NCBI RefSeq assembly: GCF_000373265.1
Contig: NZ_KB890766.1
Coordinates: forward strand, 187 to 64,186
Source of the DNA: Pontibacter roseus DSM 17521
Lineage (GTDB): Bacteria; Bacteroidota; Bacteroidia; Cytophagales; Hymenobacteraceae
Reading direction: 5' to 3'
Length of the DNA stretch: 64,000 nucleotides
Part shown: positions 61,270 to 64,000 of the stretch, piece after piece
Layout: each line of letters begins with the position of its first letter
Position numbering within the stretch: the stretch's first letter is position 1
Translations under genes and position numbers: made by a program
Notes under the pieces: model-generated
Seen by the model: the letters and a program-made list of their open reading frames with translations, nothing else
Databases searched by the model: none
What the model was told of the DNA's origin: nothing

Positions 61270-63660
61270 TTACTCAGTCCGCAGCGCCCGTACCGGGTCC
61301 TCCATAGCGGCGCGCGTCGCCTTGAAGCTGACCGTGAAAATCGCTATACCTAAGGCCACCAGACCGGAGGCGATGAACACCCAGGCGCTGATGGGCGTGC
61401 GGTAGGCGAAGTCCTGCAGCCAGTGCCACATGCCGTACCAGGCTATCGGGCTGGCGATAAGGATGGCGAGGCAGACCAGCAGGGCGAAGTCCTTGGTGAG
61501 GAGCACGACAATGCCGGTGACGGAGCTACCCAGCACCTTGCGTATGCCGATTTCCTTGGTGCGCTGCTCAGCCGTGAAAGCAGCCAGTCCGAACAGACCC
61601 ATGCAGGCGATGAGGATGGTGAGCAGCGTGAAGTACCCAAAGATGGTCAGCATCTTTTCCTCGGCGCGATATTGCTCATTAAAGCTGTCATCCAAAAAGA
61701 AGTAATCCATCGGGTGGGAGGGAGCCAAGCGCCTCCAGGTGCTTTCTACATGAGCCAGCGTCTGCTCCAGGTTGCCCGGCGAGATGCGCGCCATCAGGTA
61801 GCCGTTGTTTTCCGGGCCAAGCATGATGACGAGGGGCTCAATCTGGTTGTGCAAGGAGGTATAGTTGAAGTCTTTGACCATACCTATCACCTTGGCCCGG
61901 GTTGTGTCAGAACCACCAATACGCTTGCCGATGGGCTCTTCCCAACCCATGGCTCTGGCCGCTGACTCATTCACGATGATGCCATACTGCAGGTCGGTGC
62001 TCATGTCTTTAGAGAAGTTTCTTCCAGCTAGTAGCGGGATGTTCATCAGGTCCAGAAACTCATAGTCCACCCAAATGGTGTTGAAGGTCTTCTCGACCAT
62101 CTGTTTGTCCCTTTCCACGTTGAAAATAATCACGCCCGTGCTTTGGCCAGGTATCATGGCAGAGGTGGTGGCACTGGTAATATTCGGGTTTTTCGTCAGC
62201 TCCGATTTCATAACCGGCATCTTGCTCACAATGGTCGTGTCTCCGCTAGGTATGTCAACCACCAGCACCTGCTCCTTGGTAAAGCCCAGGTCCTGGCTCT
62301 TGAGGTAGTGCATCTGGCTGTACACGACGGCCGTGCCGATGATGAGCACCAGCGAGATGGTGAATTGCAACACCACCAGCCCTTTGCGGAGCAGCGCCCC
62401 GCCGCCCGCCTGCGTTTTTCCGGTCTTCAGGATGTCAACCGGCTTGAAGTGCGACAGCACCAGCGCCGGGTAGCTGCCAGCCACCAGCCCGATGAACAGG
62501 GCAATAGCCAGGAGGAGCAGCAGGAAGTCCGGGTCGGTGAAATAGGTGGAGGAAATCTGTTTGTCGGCCAGGCTGTTGAACGTGGGCAGCATGAGCTCCA
62601 CCAGCATCAGCGCCAGCAGCACAGCCAGCAGCGTCAGCATCACAGACTCGCTCAGGAACTGCGTCACCAGCTGCGAACGGTTGGCGCCCACCACCTTGCG
62701 CAGGCCCACCTCCTTGGCGCGCTTGGCAGAGCGGGCGGTGGCCAGGTTCATGTAGTTGATGGAGGCAATCAGTAGGATGAAGACGCCCACGAAGGAGAAG
62801 ATGTAGATGTAGGATTTCTTGCCCACGGGGAACGCCTCCCACAGGTAATCGGTGTTCAGGTGGATGTCCGTAAGAGCCTGCAATTGCAGCTCCATTCGCT
62901 CAGTGGTGTTCCCCCGGGCGGGTGCTATCCGGCTTTGCACAAAATCAGGCAGTTTCGCCTGCAGCGCGGCACCGTCCGATGCATGCTGCAGCAGGACATA
63001 GGTATAGCTGTTGGTGTTCCCCCAGTTCCCGCCCATACCTTGGCGTATGTCGGCAGGTATGGTGCTGAAAGAGGTGAGCACATTTGGTTTCATGTGGGCC
63101 CCATCCACGGGCTCAAACACACCCGTCACTTTATATGATTGGCTGCCTACCCGCATGGTGCTGAACAGGGCATCCGAGGAATTGCCAAAAAACTTGGTGG
63201 CCACGTCCGTGGAGAGCACCACGGAGTTGGGTTCTAATAGGGCCGTCTTCGGGTCGCCTTCCAGCAGCCTATAGTCGAATATCTGGAAGTAGTTGCTGTC
63301 GGCCCAGAAGGTATAGTCGATGGTGATGGCTTTGTCGTCCAGACGCAGCACCTGCTTGCCGCGGTTAATCATGCGGACGGCTGCCTCAATCTCTGGAAAG
63401 TCAGCGGCAAGGGCAGGGGCCAGGGCCGCATGCGTAACGGACGCTTTCTCCACCTCGTCCTCCACAATCAGGTCGTTCACCACCCGATATACCCTCTCAT
63501 GCTTAGAGAAATAGGTATCGTAACTGAGTTCGTGCTGCACATACAGGTAGATGAGGATACAGGAAGCGAGCCCGATGGCCAACCCGATGATGTTGATGGC
63601 GGCATATACCTTGTTCCGGGCCATGTTGCGCCAGAAGATGAGGAAGTAGTTTTGAATCAT
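61270..63660 (-). CDS. MacB/FtsX-type ABC transporter permease
   Basis: This 796-residue protein has the two-module MacB-PCD/FtsX plan. It has an N-terminal helix (about 20-42), a periplasmic domain to about 280, three helices near 285-400 with EVGLRKVVGANRSQL, a second helix and periplasmic part, and a final FtsX block with EIGIRKVLGSSVTG and three helices, ending DPVRALRTE. Such permeases pair with a separate ATPase and do efflux or envelope work without crossing substrate through the membrane core. No ATPase gene is in the window. A paralogue begins to the right. Confidence 0.9.
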   Translation of the reverse strand: MIQNYFLIFWRNMARNKVYAAINIIGLAIGLASCILIYLYVQHELSYDTYFSKHERVYRVVNDLIVEDEVEKASVTHAALAPALAADFPEIEAAVRMINRGKQVLRLDDKAITIDYTFWADSNYFQIFDYRLLEGDPKTALLEPNSVVLSTDVATKFFGNSSDALFSTMRVGSQSYKVTGVFEPVDGAHMKPNVLTSFSTIPADIRQGMGGNWGNTNSYTYVLLQHASDGAALQAKLPDFVQSRIAPARGNTTERMELQLQALTDIHLNTDYLWEAFPVGKKSYIYIFSFVGVFILLIASINYMNLATARSAKRAKEVGLRKVVGANRSQLVTQFLSESVMLTLLAVLLALMLVELMLPTFNSLADKQISSTYFTDPDFLLLLLAIALFIGLVAGSYPALVLSHFKPVDILKTGKTQAGGGALLRKGLVVLQFTISLVLIIGTAVVYSQMHYLKSQDLGFTKEQVLVVDIPSGDTTIVSKMPVMKSELTKNPNITSATTSAMIPGQSTGVIIFNVERDKQMVEKTFNTIWVDYEFLDLMNIPLLAGRNFSKDMSTDLQYGIIVNESAARAMGWEEPIGKRIGGSDTTRAKVIGMVKDFNYTSLHNQIEPLVIMLGPENNGYLMARISPGNLEQTLAHVESTWRRLAPSHPMDYFFLDDSFNEQYRAEEKMLTIFGYFTLLTILIACMGLFGLAAFTAEQRTKEIGIRKVLGSSVTGIVVLLTKDFALLVCLAILIASPIAWYGMWHWLQDFAYRTPISAWVFIASGLVALGIAIFTVSFKATRAAMEDPVRALRTE

Positions 63661-63771
63661 TATACCGGTTCTTTTCAGGTGCTTTAATCAACTTCCCTGT
63701 GTTATCTCTATGCTTCCAAGGCCACCAACCCCGATGCTGAGCAGTCCGCTGCAGCCGTACCCAGGAATAGT

Positions 63772-63798
63772 ATCTGGCGGGTAAAATACCCGCCAGAT
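63772..63798 (-). terminator. Hairpin after the partial permease gene
   Basis: A 12-bp perfect stem ATCTGGCGGGTA/TACCCGCCAGAT (63772-63783 and 63787-63798) with an AAA loop lies 20 bp past the stop at 63818. No U-run follows, so termination is uncertain. Confidence 0.55.
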
Positions 63799-63817
63799 TA
63801 CCGGGAGCAAATAAATA

Positions 63818-64000
63818 TCATTCAGTCCGCAGCGACTTCACCGGGTTGGCCGACGCAGCCCGGACAGCCTGGTAGCTGATGGTCACCACCGAGATGATAA
63901 AGGCGAGCAGCGCAGCCAGTAGAAAGATGCCTGTGCCCATCTCAATGCGATAAGCAAAGTCGTTCAGCCACGTACGCATGGCGTACCAGGCAATGGGCCA
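63818..64000 (-). CDS. C-terminal end of a second MacB/FtsX-type permease (partial)
   Basis: The window ends inside this gene. The visible 60 residues begin WPIAWYAMRTWLNDFAYR and end NPVKSLRTE-stop, closely like the end of the neighbour at 61270 (SPIAWYGMWHWLQDFAYR ... DPVRALRTE). One full helix (GIFLLAALLAFIISVVTISY) is present. The pair are tandem paralogues, as is common for these permeases in Bacteroidota. Confidence 0.82.
   Translation of the reverse strand, partial: WPIAWYAMRTWLNDFAYRIEMGTGIFLLAALLAFIISVVTISYQAVRAASANPVKSLRTE

Noticed and set aside
1-64000. CRISPR arrays, tRNA or rRNA genes, insertion sequences and phage genes
   Set aside because: I looked for regularly spaced repeats, tRNA-like T-loops in gaps and transposase or integrase motifs in the frames, and found none.

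Overview
The window looks like chromosomal DNA of a Bacteroidota bacterium, most likely a Cytophagales/Hymenobacteraceae member of the Pontibacter type. Supporting signs are type IX secretion sorting tails on two exported proteins, TonB-dependent receptors with carboxypeptidase-like plug extensions, a DUF4249 lipoprotein partner, a bacillithiol-type YpdA reductase, several TAnnTTTG (-7) promoter elements in place of classical -10 boxes, and weak or absent Shine-Dalgarno sequences. I see no rRNA, tRNA, CRISPR array, transposase or phage gene. The genus assignment is inference.

Layout. 0.3-4.1 kb (minus strand): end of a surface-polysaccharide cluster, with Wzm/Wzt-type ABC exporter subunits and a glycosyltransferase-methyltransferase fusion. 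4.4-7.7 kb: a large secreted beta-helix protein with a T9SS tail. 7.7-8.5 kb: AT-rich gap. 8.5-10.5 kb: dnaK. 10.8-16.0 kb: a lipoprotein, a first VPS10/BNR-propeller protein, and two small paralogous exported proteins sharing a DSRCP motif. 16.1-20.5 kb: a PepSY membrane protein with a haem-type TonB receptor, then an M24 peptidase. 20.6-26.0 kb: an outer-membrane protein, a probably acquired DUF6056-like membrane protein bracketed by an 89-bp direct repeat, and a second VPS10/BNR protein. 26.3-33.3 kb: ThuA-like lipoprotein, YpdA, pseudouridine synthase, acetyltransferase, VWA-like membrane protein, small membrane protein and fabG. 33.5-37.8 kb: M23 peptidase, a repeat-rich gap, TPR protein and lpdA. 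38-42 kb: two tandem fatty-acid desaturases and a DEAD-box helicase. 42-53 kb: glycine-zipper lipoprotein, acetyltransferase, small lipoprotein, multicopper oxidase with T9SS tail, EamA and AI-2E-family transporters, rarA, sppA and purine nucleoside phosphorylase. 53-64 kb (minus strand): CPBP protease, DUF4249 plus TonB receptor pair, M61 peptidase, DoxX, a protein with 34-residue SDYE repeats, and two MacB/FtsX-type permeases, the last cut by the window edge.

Most genes are single or in two- to three-gene units closed by clear hairpin terminators. Three signals are not explained by the genes. (1) The short motif AGGTATA(G/C) and its complement is strongly over-represented, inside and outside genes. 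(2) A family of dispersed intergenic repeats is present: a composite element occurs in opposite orientations at about 35.0-35.55 kb and 53.0-53.3 kb, and a palindromic TGTCATTCCGAC module occurs at 28.1 kb and inside the 35-kb copy. (3) The 3' end of the second VPS10-like gene and its terminator are duplicated around an inserted gene at 21.3-23.1 kb. All counts and alignments were made by eye.
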